A DNA stretch of 14,645 nucleotides from Monoraphidium neglectum. Lineage: Eukaryota; Chlorophyta; Chlorophyceae; Sphaeropleales; Selenastraceae. Numbering within the stretch: the first letter of the stretch is position 1; the number at the start of each line of letters is the position of its first letter. Under the pieces are notes generated by a model, which was not told where the DNA came from, ran no database searches, and saw only the letters and a program-made list of their open reading frames with translations. The DNA lies in contig NW_014013305.1 in assembly GCF_000611645.1 (NCBI RefSeq), forward strand, positions 1 to 14,645, read 5' to 3'. Shown here one piece after another: positions 7,074 to 14,645 of the stretch. The position numbers and the translations under genes are program-made.

Positions 7074-10000
7074 TGCACGCACGCACGCACGCACGCACGC
7101 ATGCACGCATGCACACACACGCACAACCGCACCACCACCACCGCCACAATGATGACCACACCAGCCACCAGCACCATGCAAGCCACCCCATACTTTGGCC
7201 CGCACCCCTGCCGCCACCCCCAGGGCTTCATCCATGGCGTCACCCCCATGCTGCACATCAAGCTGACGGGCCGCGCAGACCTGCTGGCTTCAATGGTCGC
7301 CCAGGTGGGACGTGCCGGTATGAGCTGCCGTGGCAGCAGCACCCTGAATCAAGCAAACGCCCACTACTCGCTGACGCCAGCAGCAGCTGCTGCCATGAGC
7401 TCACGTCCTCGGCCGTCTGGCTTCGCATAGCCCTCGGCGCTGGCTCTCTCGACGCTGCATTGGATTGCCTATTAGCTCTACGTATGGGCGCTGCTGGCAG
7501 GCAGGCTTTGCTCAGGCAACCTGCTAGCCGGCTGTGCTTGATGACGCGTGTTTTTCGACGAGACCGCCTCGTCATGCCACCTCTCCTTGTACACCCAAAA
7601 CACTGCTCAGCAGGCCAACTGCAGTGCATCTGCCCCCAGCACGTCCAAGGCGCTGTCCTCGAGTCTGTCTGGCGGTCGCTCCGCCAGCGCCTTCGCCGCA
7701 GCGGCGGCGGGGGTTGCGTCCCCTACCAGCGTCAGTGGGGGCGGGCTGGCGGCGGCGCCGAGCAGCTCGCTCTCCAGCTCCAACGGGACCGACCCGTCGT
7801 CGGCGCTGCGCCCCGCCGCGTCGGCGCGGCTGTCGATGGTGTCAAGCAATCCCCGGCTCAACACAGAGGCGATGCTGCAGGTATGCGGCGGCACGGCGCA
7901 GGGCTTCAGGTCCAGCCTGGGCAACTCGAAAGCATCCAGACAGCTCCTGCTCGCTTGACAACGACAACACGCTTCTGCGGGTTCCGCCCCTGTGCCTATG
8001 CACGATGCGCTGCACGACCTTTTATATCAACTCAAAAATCAAAACCCGGACTTGCTGCTGTTCTGCAGGTCCTGCAGCAGGATCTCAGATCCAAGGGGCG
8101 CCAGTGCCTGGCCGACGCGACTGAACTCAGTGTGGCGGAGGTCCTGGGGCAAGGTGGGGATTGTCGTGTGTGTGTGTTGAATGTGTGTGTGTATAGACGT
8201 GTGTGCGCTTTACATGCATGCCGGTGATGTATGTCAAGTGCCAACGCATGCATGCATGCACTCGTGCATGCACCCGATGCCTACTTCGCCTTGGGCTGGT
8301 CACTTGAAGGCGTGCAGCCCTCCTACCTGCGTTCTTGGCTGAGCAGTGTACACTCATGCCAACCCATGCAGGTGGATTTGGGGTGGTATACAAGGGATGG
8401 TGGCACAAGGTCCCGGTCGCAGCAAAGGTGCGCCCCCCCCCCCACCTTGCACTGCACATTCCAATGGCGCCATCTGCTCAGCCGTAGAGCTGCCAGGGGC
8501 CGACCCCTGGCTGCAAGCGTGCAGAGTCGTGTCGGGCACGCGCAGCTCCTGCTGTCTCAAACGCATCTCCCCCTGCTTCACGCCCGCAGGTCATGCCGGC
8601 GCGGAACACCGAATTTGAGGTGGGAGCTGTGCCCTGGGGTCCATCAAAGAGTTGTGGCGTGCGCCTCGGGTCCTCAAGTTGCAGCCCACAAATGGAGTGC
8701 GTCGACACAATTGCACAGATGCGCCCAGCACCTGCTACCTGCGAAGCCACTGAAAGCGCTCTTTTTCTTCCCGCCGGTTGTCGCCTTTGCGGATCCCTCA
8801 GGCGCTGCAGGTCGCGACCGAGATGGCGGTGTTGTCCACAGTGCACCACCCCAACATTGTCAGCGTCTTCTCCTGCCTCACAGATATGGTCGAGGCGACA
8901 GGTGAATCGCAACACACTCTGCGCGCTGCACGTGAATGCTTGCTGGTGCATGGGCACCAGCACCATGAGATGCATGCATGCTCCTGTCCCCTGCACGGCG
9001 ACTCACAGATGCGGCTTGGCTGGAGGATTGACCGCGTCAAGCTGCGGCGGCCCGCCACTGAAGCGCAGTGCCCCTGAGGGCTCGACACGCACACACCCAA
9101 TGTCGACTGCGGACCTTGACTCTTTTCCTCACCAACTGTTTGCCCACCCGCGTCAGACCCGGGCCGCAGCACCAGCGTGAGTGGCGCGGCAGACATGCGC
9201 ACGAGGTACCGCCGGCTGGGCGCCAACGAGGACCCTGAGGGGGCGCTGACCACCTACAACATTGTGGTCATGGAGGTGGGGGCGATTTGAAAGAAAATGC
9301 TGTATGGCTGGGTGCGCACGGCTCGGACGCGCAGATTTACCCGACAGCATGCGCTGCAGCCGCGAGCGGGCGCCCTGGGTGTAGGGGTCGAAAACCGCCG
9401 GCGCCGAGCTCCTTCCATCCCTGCCCTTTGGACCAGCCCTCTCCCCACACTCCTGACAACAATTGCGCCTGGAACACCCGCTTGCGCCCTGCAGTTCTGC
9501 GACCGCGGCACCCTGTATGGCGCCATGAAGGCCGGCCACTTCCACCGCGCCATGCCCAACGGCGCCATCGGCGTGGACCTGGCGGCCATTGTGGCGGTGC
9601 TGCTGGACGTGGCCTACGCGGTGCAGTACCTCCACGCGATGCACCTCATGCACGGCGACATCAAGGTGCGCGCCAGCACACGCACGTGGGGGGCTGGGGT
9701 GGCGCATCAAAACACGCACGAGGCTTGATGAACGGGCCCACAGTGCAATAAGGTGACCTGGGCCAGCAGAGCGCTCGTGCGCTGTGGCTTTGCTGAAGGC
9801 CAAGCACCCTTGTTGACGTGTGCTTCAAACTCGCCCTTCTTGTGCAGACACGGTAATGCACGTACGCGCTTATGTGGACCCACTTGCGTGCGCTTTACAG
9901 CTCATGCGCAAACGCAAATGCAACAACTTGACATCGTTCTCAGCATATCTGCTGGGAAATGTAATTTCTTTTGGATCCAGACCATCAAAACCCTGTGTGG

Positions 10001-10241
10001 CCGCGCACGCACGGTCTCACACGCCTCATCCTCACGATGGCCAATCCCAGATGGAGAACGTCCTGCTGAAGACGGATCATGGGCGGCCCCTGGGCTTCAC
10101 CCCCAAGCTGGCCGACTTTGGCCTGACACGCATACTGAACGATGCTGACAACACCGTCAACCTCACAGGGGCGGGCACAGTCACGCACCTTGCACCTGGT
10201 GGGTGATGCAACTGCTGGCTACTGCCCTTGCCGGCCCTCAG

Positions 10242-10318
<77 letters not shown>

Positions 10319-10825
10319 AGATCGTCCCTGTCCGGTTGGCAGCAGGCTCCCGTCCATGTGGCCACTGTTGCTGGAACATCCTACACCACCAGCATCGAGG
10401 ATGCGCCTGCTGACGTTCCTGCATTGCCTTGACCTCTCCTCCCATCCGCACCCTCTGTGCTCTCCGCCCCCTGCCCTTTCCCCCTCCCCTCAGAGATGTT
10501 CCTGGCGGGCAACAAGGTGACCAGGGCTGTTGACAGCTATGCGTTTGGGGTGCTTATGTACGAGGTCTACACCAAGAAGCGCGCCTACTCGGGCCTGCCC
10601 CGCCAGGCCGTCATAGAGCGTGTCCACAAGATGGGCATGAGGCCCCGCTTCCCTTCCACCACGCCGGCCGCCATCGCGCAGCTGGCGCAGGCCTGTTGGC
10701 AGCAGACGCCGTCGCAGCGGCCGTGCTTCACGGACATCACAGAGGCGCTGGAGCAGCTGGCTGCTGACCTGGCAGACGCGGCCGCAGCCGCCGCCGCGGG
10801 GACGGGGCCGCCACCGGCACTCTGA
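4185..10825 (+). CDS. GAF-domain tyrosine-kinase-like (TKL) protein kinase, 17 exons, 887 aa
   Basis: This is a probable membrane-tethered sensor kinase. Exons: 4185-4415, 4743-4849, 5087-5255, 5493-5632, 5827-5965, 6286-6609, 6775-6936, 7224-7304, 7611-7880, 8069-8153, 8372-8427, 8590-8619, 8802-8901, 9157-9275, 9495-9665, 10051-10198, 10494-10825. All borders are GT-AG, the lengths sum to 2664 and every phase fits. Order of parts: lipidation motif (1-6), disordered segment (to about 77), GAF-like region 1 (about 85-215), helical spacer (217-262), GAF-like region 2 (263-445), Ser/Ala-rich linker (452-535), kinase (about 560-870), short Ala-rich tail. The start is set by MGACAS and an in-frame TAG just upstream. 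The architecture matches a family expanded in volvocine algae; ligand and substrate are unknown. The exon 1 to 2 junction and the exon 9 start (7611 or 7614) are the least certain points. The kinase assignment is near certain; the GAF assignment rests on fold-like sequence and family memory. Confidence 0.9.
4422..4475. repeat. Perfect 27-bp tandem duplication at the start of kinase intron 1
   Basis: The unit starting ggggaccctttcacactgca occurs at 4422-4448 and again, identical, at 4449-4475. It begins six bases inside intron 1, directly after the GTGGGT donor. The length is a multiple of three, so the exon 1 frame reads through both copies (GDPFTLQAR twice) before a stop at 4497. With splicing at 4416 it is non-coding. 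Confidence 0.95.
4743..5632 (+). other. First GAF-like region of the kinase (exons 2-4)
   Basis: Exons 2 to 4 give about residues 78-216. A helix (VHALQQQLAM...LQEAAELLCIRL) leads into a beta strand LVAIWAVPKDD, a variable middle, then FVQVPIG and PLGVLLLAKSEP. This helix, strand, strand order with a late P-x-G followed by G-x-L-x-L resembles GAF domains, which bind small ligands or mediate dimerisation. The splice at 4849/5087 completes an Ala codon and restores the VAIWAV strand. No chromophore-type Cys motif is evident. Moderate confidence; a profile search would settle it. Confidence 0.6.
6286..7304 (+). other. Second GAF-like region of the kinase with a low-complexity insertion (exons 6-8)
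   Basis: Residues 263-451 include RYMHSATNMAASARLALI, EALVFE, a low-complexity stretch (about 300-335, rich in A, S, G, P), then VNTLLASALQGQQARFITD. Exon 7 follows with DVFTRSSQLVSSIVVVPLI and GGLYFTFNSPCDF, and exon 8 with GFIHGVTPMLHIKLTG. VVVPLI followed by GGLYF is typical of the closing strands of a GAF domain, and exon 8 would be its last helix. The assignment is by pattern and by memory of volvocine homologues. Confidence 0.6.
7031..7125. repeat. 95-bp uninterrupted purine-pyrimidine alternation (GC, CA, GCAC) in intron 7
   Basis: From gcgcgcgcgc at 7031 through CA and GCAC/GCAT units to 7125, purine and pyrimidine alternate without a break. This is within intron 7 (6937-7223) of the kinase gene. 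Such sequence is among the most Z-DNA-prone known. ORFs encoding HTHT or VCVC runs here are repeat translations. Confidence 0.95.
7611..7880 (+). other. Ser/Ala-rich linker exon (exon 9) between GAF and kinase parts
   Basis: This 270-base exon codes for residues 452-541. It is strongly enriched in Ser, Ala and Gly (SGGRSASAFAAAAAG and similar) and then turns into NPRLNTEAMLQ, which leads to the kinase. It is likely a disordered hinge with many potential phosphorylation sites. The acceptor is either CAG at 7608-7610 or the next CAG at 7611-7613, a NAGNAG-type tandem that would add or drop one Gln. The donor is GTATGC at 7881. Confidence 0.72.
8154..8371 (+). other. Kinase intron 10 with TG tract and GCATGCATGC palindromic run
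   Basis: This 218-base phase-1 intron lies between the two halves of the glycine loop. It starts GTGGGG, contains two short GTGTGTGT tracts (about 8166-8193) and a self-complementary gcatgcatgcatgca run near 8246-8260. It ends in CATGCAG before GTGGATTTGGG. Confidence 0.8.
8590..8619 (+). other. 30-base micro-exon (exon 12) of the kinase
   Basis: The exon codes for ten residues (VMPARNTEFE) directly after the catalytic Lys588. It is bounded by CCGCAG and GTGGGA, phase 0 on both sides. The sequence fits the family pattern VAAKVM.AR...E before the alpha-C helix. Skipping it would keep the frame but remove the beta3 to alpha-C link. Confidence 0.8.
10199..10493 (+). other. Kinase intron 16, containing the CTG tract
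   Basis: The intron splits the Glu codon of APE: G at 10198 joins AG at 10494-10495. The donor is GTGGGTG and the acceptor a long C/T tract ending CCCCTCAG. An internal CTGCAG at 10315-10320, directly after the CTG run, looks like an acceptor, but its use would shift the kinase frame. Confidence 0.9.
10243..10317. repeat. (CTG)25 trinucleotide repeat
   Basis: There are 25 perfect CTG units on the coding strand, ending in CAG at 10318-10320. The tract sits in intron 16 of the kinase gene, so it appears as CUG in the pre-mRNA. Open frames for poly-Leu, poly-Cys or poly-Ala (poly-Ser on the other strand) are artefacts. CUG repeats of this length form hairpins in RNA. Confidence 0.97.
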
Positions 10826-11252
10826 GCCGCGTTTTGAGCGCCAGACAAGCTTCTGCCATGCGCCAGTGCGGAGGCCGGCAGGCGTGCTGGCGGCGCACAT
10901 GGTCGAACAATAGGCGGCGCGGGAGTCGCTGCCGTGATGCCCCAAGGCTCTGGTTGTTGGTTCCTTCCACACTTCAGATGGGCTTGCCAAGAACATTCCA
11001 CCCTCTCAAACCAACAGCGATCCTTGATTGCAGTTGTGAGAGGCTGCACACAGAATTTTCCAGGCTTGTGGACCCGTTTTCTGCTTTCCCATATCGTCTT
11101 CAAAGCCCAGAGCTTCCAGCCTGGCATCAGCCTTCCGTTTTAAAGGGTTGTATCCTGCCAGCCGCAGCATCAACATGCCCACTGCTGCACGCGTGATCTG
11201 CACTGGGTGAGTGTGTGCTCTGGGGCGCCCTCATTCCATGCTATATTCTGGC
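10826..11252. other. Presumed 3' UTR and flank of the kinase gene
   Basis: No gene is recognised after the TGA at 10823-10825. The GC content drops compared with the last exon. By eye I find no TGTAA, the usual chlorophyte polyadenylation signal, within about 1.8 kb after the stop, so the transcript end cannot be placed. Confidence 0.45.
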
Positions 11253-11273
11253 CTTTTTTAATTTTTTTTTTTT
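11253..11273. repeat. T-rich run (T6-AA-T12 type)
   Basis: A homopolymeric T tract with an internal AA, unusual in this GC-rich window. It could be the polypyrimidine tract of an acceptor (CAATCAG follows at 11281-11287) or, read on the minus strand, a poly(A) tail. Confidence 0.9.
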
Positions 11274-11287
11274 GATGTCCCAATCAG

Positions 11288-12025
11288 CGCACAAGGTGGC
11301 CTGCTGTCGTTGGCGTGCTGTCGGCCGGCAGCTCTCTGCATGACGTCCAGCAGCTTGTGGCTGGTGCGGCAAGTGCTGTAGTGGCTGTTGGTGCAAGCCT
11401 TGGATGGCTCCGCATATCAGCATGGTTGCGGTTGGCAAGAGTCGTGTGGCCGGTCCCTCCATTCAGCCACCTGTTGCTGCCACCGCTGCTACCCACCACA
11501 CGTACGTCCCTGTGGCTGCATGTCTGCATATGCGCTCGTGAGCCGGCCGGCCTCTCAAGCGGCTGGGCCTGGGAGCCCGCCGCGTTTACGCCTCTGATAG
11601 CCACTCGACCCAATCCTCCCCTGTCCTTCGCACTTGCACCATCATTTGGCCCCGCCAGGCGCAGCCTTGGCCCCTGCCGCCTTCCTTTTGCCCAGCGACC
11701 TTGCTGCTCCCAACTCCTTGGCGCCTCCCAACACGCATATTCTTGCTGCGCCCAACAGATGCCCACCCGCGTGCGCACCTTGACTGTCGGTGTCAAAGTC
11801 CGCACCACCAGCAGCTCCCTGCACGCCCATGGCCATGCGGAAGCTGCGCCCTAGCGCCCTTCAGCGCTCGCTGCTGCTTGTCTGCGACGAACAACACACG
11901 CAACCCCCTGGCACCTTTAGCACTGCGCCATCGGCTGCCCCCATACCGGGCGCCCTTGCGATCCATTTCAGGGCCATGCGACGGCGGATGGCCAGCCACT
12001 GGCAGCTAAGGAAGGCTGCGTGAAA
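11288..12025. other. GC-rich stretch open on both strands, possible unrecognised exon(s)
   Basis: After the acceptor-like CAATCAG a plus-strand frame is open from 11288 to a TAG at 11852-11854 (about 188 codons). It includes a hydrophobic segment LVAGAASAVVAVGASLGWL that could span a membrane. A minus-strand frame (11284-11808) is equally open. Neither shows a family I know, and double openness is expected from high GC alone. I cannot say which strand, if any, is coding. Confidence 0.25.
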
Positions 12026-12038
12026 ACGTGCTGCGTGT

Positions 12039-13109
12039 CTACCCTGCGCTTCGCGTACTTGTGGTTTCACAGCCCGGGCCTTCAATGTGTATGTACCCCT
12101 GGCGAGTTGATACCTGGTTGGGCTGCGTGACACTTATATCGCTGCAGCAGAGCGTGAGTGTTGGCACCGTACAAATGATCCATCCTTTTGGGGGGGACGG
12201 GGGCGTGGTCGCTGCCCCAACACCTGTCAGGCTGCACCGCTTGGGCAAGCGGGCATAAGTAAGCGGACGACACGAGAATCTGCACATGCATGCGTTAAGC
12301 AATTCATAGGAATTCTTGTGCTTGAAAGCTTTGCCAGTCGTACATGCACTCCCGCATGCGTGGATTGTACTACGGCTCCTGAGGGCCGCGCTGGCACCTT
12401 GCCATGACCGGCAGTCGCTGCAGTCTGCCCCAATCAAGCAGCGGCCATGGTCATTGCTCCCTGCCCTTATGGACGCCCATTTGCACACGCCTTCGCCCCA
12501 ACCAAGTGGGCGATGACATTGCGCATTTGACTTGACATGCAAGATGACTGATGGCGTACCTTGGGTCCCACGTGCAGCGTAATACTTTTTGCGTCGCCCC
12601 CAGCGGCAGCAAATTATCTTGCAAATTATCTGAGCAGCTGGTGACCACGCAGACGCTGCCCTCTGCCCCGCGTTGCGGAGATAACATGTAACACACAGCG
12701 CCTCAGAAGCAAGCTGTGAGATGAGATCAGAAAGGGTCGGGGTGCGCTGTCGTGGTGACATATGTGCATTTGATTGTGTGTCCATGTAATGCACACGCTC
12801 CATGGCCCCATGGACCCACGCATGGGCGGAATCGGTGTTGCATGCCAACCGTTTTTGTGACCGCGCCTTGCTGGTTGAACAAACAAGGTAACCTTTTCCC
12901 CAAACGCAGTGTCCGTGCATGATGGACACATGTCCACGTATCCATGTACGTGCCTGTCCACACAACAACACATACTTGCAGGGTCGCGTGCTTGGTCGCC
13001 CCACGACAGCAATAGCAGAGCATTTTAAAAGAACCACAGAATTCAACCGTTCTTTGTGCTCAGGAGGAGCGCCATTCAAGACTTTTTCGTGCATCCTCTT
13101 GAACTGCAT
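12039..13109 (-). CDS. Unrecognised long ORF (356 codons), coding status doubtful
   Basis: This minus-strand frame runs 1071 bases from ATG (MQFKRMHEKVLNG) to a stop without interruption, the longest single-exon frame after those created by extreme GC. I recognise no domain, signal peptide or repeat. Against coding: third codon positions look close to balanced, unlike the GC-ending codons of the kinase and TFIIH exons; the protein is rich in Cys, His, Arg and Ser; and both real genes here are intron-dense while this would have none. For coding: its length is hard to get by chance at this composition. It may be an orphan gene or non-coding sequence. Confidence 0.2.
   Translation of the reverse strand: MQFKRMHEKVLNGAPPEHKERLNSVVLLKCSAIAVVGRPSTRPCKYVLLCGQARTWIRGHVSIMHGHCVWGKGYLVCSTSKARSQKRLACNTDSAHAWVHGAMERVHYMDTQSNAHMSPRQRTPTLSDLISQLASEALCVTCYLRNAGQRAASAWSPAAQIICKIICCRWGRRKKYYAARGTQGTPSVILHVKSNAQCHRPLGWGEGVCKWASIRAGSNDHGRCLIGADCSDCRSWQGASAALRSRSTIHACGSACTTGKAFKHKNSYELLNACMCRFSCRPLTYARLPKRCSLTGVGAATTPPSPPKGWIICTVPTLTLCCSDISVTQPNQVSTRQGYIHIEGPGCETTSTRSAG
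12609..12630. repeat. Short direct repeat gcaaattatct, two copies
   Basis: The 11-base gcaaattatct at 12609-12619 recurs after one T. It is AT-rich in a GC-rich setting. No function is evident. Confidence 0.8.
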
Positions 13110-13252
13110 TTGCTTCGGACACTCGAGGGAGGATCAGTAGCAATCGGCCATAGACCATAAAAAGGATGCAATCCTTGTCAGCGCAACCCTCATCTTTTAC
13201 AACTCAAGTGCAATGAATGTGCTCAACAGGCTTACTAAAGCTTCTGGTTTGC

Positions 13253-13347
13253 AACACACACACTCACACACACCAACAGTCACGCACACACACACGCGCA
13301 TGCACACACACTTGCACGCACGCACGCATGCACGCACGTGCACGTGG
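13253..13347. repeat. Degenerate CA / GCAC microsatellite tract
   Basis: CA and GCAC/GCAT units alternate with short interruptions (TCACACAC, CCAACAG, CTTG). The composition resembles the tract in kinase intron 7. In this genome such tracts seem frequent within introns, which is a weak hint that this one may also be intronic, but no flanking exon is recognised. Confidence 0.88.
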
Positions 13348-13359
13348 TGTGCAGCGCGC

Positions 13360-14645
13360 CGTAGTGATGGTGCGCCACCTCGAGCTGATGCAATGGTCAA
13401 ATGCAGGCATGAAAAAATGCAGTGCTGAAAGCGCAGTACTAAAGAGAGAGCCCCAGGAGCCTGGCACGTGTGCGTGGGCGACGACATGCTGATGCGGGTG
13501 CAGGTGGCATCAACCCCAGGGCGGATTCTCGATAACGCCTCCTTACTGCTCTGCCCAGCACCACGCACTGGCAATGACGCACAGGCTTGCTTGGGCCAGG
13601 GCATGGACAGCGGAGCGCACGGACAAGCAACCGAGTGTTGGGTGAGAGTGGAAGCACTCTGTGAACACAAGACTCACTCGAGGCATGCTTGCAAAGCGCG
13701 GGGCTAATTTTTGTACCATGCGTGGCTTGGTCATGGGGACACAAGCGAGGCACCCATTTGATAGGTGTGAAGGAGAACTGCTGGTAGTCAGAGGCAGGTT
13801 GAGACGCGCCAGCTGGCACAACTTTTGGCAGGAGGCAGCCCGCCAAGGCAGGCAGCAGAGGGGCGCGTTCATCACAAATTGAGGGACAGATGTAGGGGCG
13901 AGAGGACATGCAGCACGCAAGGCCGAAAGCATAGCAGTTGAGATTGGAGATGCAGACGTAAGTCAAGTACAGATAAGGGACGGGGAACAGGCGGCCGTGG
14001 CCGACTTGCGCGTGAGACATTGTAGAGGGCTCTAGAACTACCTGGGATAGCTGAAATGTTCAAAAAGCGCAGTCTTGCAACAGGCTCAAGGCAACAGAAG
14101 GCAGAGCCTGTAATCAATGAATGTAGTGTGGAGCCTGGCGTGAGGACAGGGAGAGGCTTTGCGTGGATTATCGGATGAAAGTGTTATCACGTGGCTGTGT
14201 TTGCGCGCTGACCTAGCCCCCGTGGCTCTAGGATGCAACGCTGTAGTAGAGGCCGAGGGGGCCGGGGGCAGCGCCGCTGGCATCCGAGTGGCGAGCGGCA
14301 AATGGCTCGCTGGCTTGATCTTGTATGCTTGGTGGTCAGAGCACCAGCGTTGGGATGGCCGCTGGTGGCCGCAGAGAGGAAGTTGGCGTAATATGGGCGC
14401 AAAACAGGCAGATATCCATGGCCTTGGCAAATCCAACCCAACGAAAAGTGCAGAGAGAGAGCCTGAAGCCTGCCGCGTCTCCCGCGTTGTAAATGCAGTG
14501 CTGTGGACAACCCTCGGCCCCCCTGATCAAAGTGGGGGAAGCGCCCACCCAACGGGCGAAAAGCACCATGGCCGCGCAGTGCGCGCAATGCAGATCTTTG
14601 TTGTGGGGTCCGCTCTCAATAGCATCTGGGCTTTTTCTGGGGTGT
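13360..14645. other. Right end, no gene recognised
   Basis: A minus-strand frame of 193 codons (13439-14020) and another of 133 codons (14187-14588) are open, but neither resembles a protein I know and no splice-compatible chain was found. The stretch may be intergenic or part of a gene entering from the right. Confidence 0.45.

Larger units (their letters stand above)
8069..10825 (+). other. TKL-type protein kinase catalytic domain (exons 10-17)
   Basis: Motifs in order: glycine loop LGQGGFGVVY (567-576), split between exons 10 and 11; VAAK with catalytic Lys588; alpha-C Glu605 in TEMAVL; HHPNIVSVFSCL; an insertion between strands beta4 and beta5 (about 630-665); catalytic loop HGDIKMEN (724-731) with Asp726 and Asn731; DFG 750-752; APE 776-778, split between exons 16 and 17; DSYAFGVLMYE with Asp791; CWQQTPSQRPCF with Arg853. 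All catalytic residues are present, so it should be active. The HRD arginine is Gly725, a non-RD form. The CW...P..RP ending is the TKL/tyrosine-kinase-like signature. Specificity is presumably Ser/Thr, or dual; that is inference. Confidence 0.93.

Noticed and set aside
7031..7125. CRISPR-like regular repeats
   Set aside because: The units are 2-4 bases with no spacers, in a eukaryotic intron; they are microsatellites.
6980..8227. 415-codon plus-strand ORF, the longest in the window
   Set aside because: It crosses three kinase introns and their splice sites and reads the exons in the wrong frame. It begins with repeat-encoded HTHT and later becomes Arg/Gln-rich, without any motif.
10321..10493. 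Alternative exon starting after CTGCAG at 10320
   Set aside because: It would shift the last exon out of the frame that encodes subdomains IX to XI of the kinase. Kept only as a decoy site in the findings.
10203..10520. Poly-Ala, poly-Leu or poly-Cys protein over the CTG tract (poly-Ser on the minus strand)
   Set aside because: The tract is intronic; the exons on each side join in phase to restore APE only when it is removed.
13439..14020. 193-codon minus-strand ORF as a gene
   Set aside because: Rich in Pro, Cys, Arg and Leu without any motif; looks like chance openness in non-coding DNA.

Overview
The window looks like nuclear DNA of a eukaryote, most likely a green alga (Chlorophyta, probably Chlorophyceae). 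It is GC-rich, and both recognisable genes are cut by many GT-AG introns of about 160-390 bases with donors such as GTGAGC, GTGGGN and GTGCGN. The larger gene belongs to a GAF plus tyrosine-kinase-like (TKL) kinase family that I know as expanded in Chlamydomonas and Volvox. Two N bases and several dinucleotide microsatellites suggest a draft assembly. The lineage is inferred; no species is claimed.

Left part, 1-1540, minus strand: the 5' part of a TFIIH subunit gene (GTF2H2 / SSL1 / p44). Three coding exons are clear (1187-1100, 851-756, 467-245). They carry the acidic N-terminal region and the start of the Ssl1 von Willebrand A domain. The rest of the gene lies beyond the left edge, behind an intron that contains a (GT)29 microsatellite. 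The first exon, near 1470-1543, is ambiguous.

Middle, about 1700-4184: no convincing gene. It holds two adjacent non-coding inverted-repeat elements (2291-2580 and 2590-3040). Their terminal inverted repeats are related, both are flanked by TA, and only 9 bases separate them. They look like two MITEs of one superfamily inserted side by side.

Centre, 4185-10825, plus strand: a complete 17-exon gene reconstructed by hand. All splice phases agree and the model gives 887 residues: an N-terminal MGACAS lipidation motif, two GAF-like regions, a Ser/Ala-rich linker and a C-terminal TKL kinase with glycine loop, catalytic Lys, alpha-C Glu, an HGDIK catalytic loop, DFG, APE and the CW...RP signature. 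Several introns carry striking repeats, including a 95-base uninterrupted purine-pyrimidine alternation and 25 pure CTG units just before the exon that completes the APE motif.

Right part, 10826-14645: no gene I recognise. It contains the presumed 3' flank of the kinase, a GC-rich stretch open on both strands beside a T-rich run, a long unrecognised minus-strand ORF (12039-13109) and a CA/GCAC-rich repeat near 13250-13350. The TFIIH gene and the kinase are transcribed divergently. Nothing in the sequence suggests they act together.
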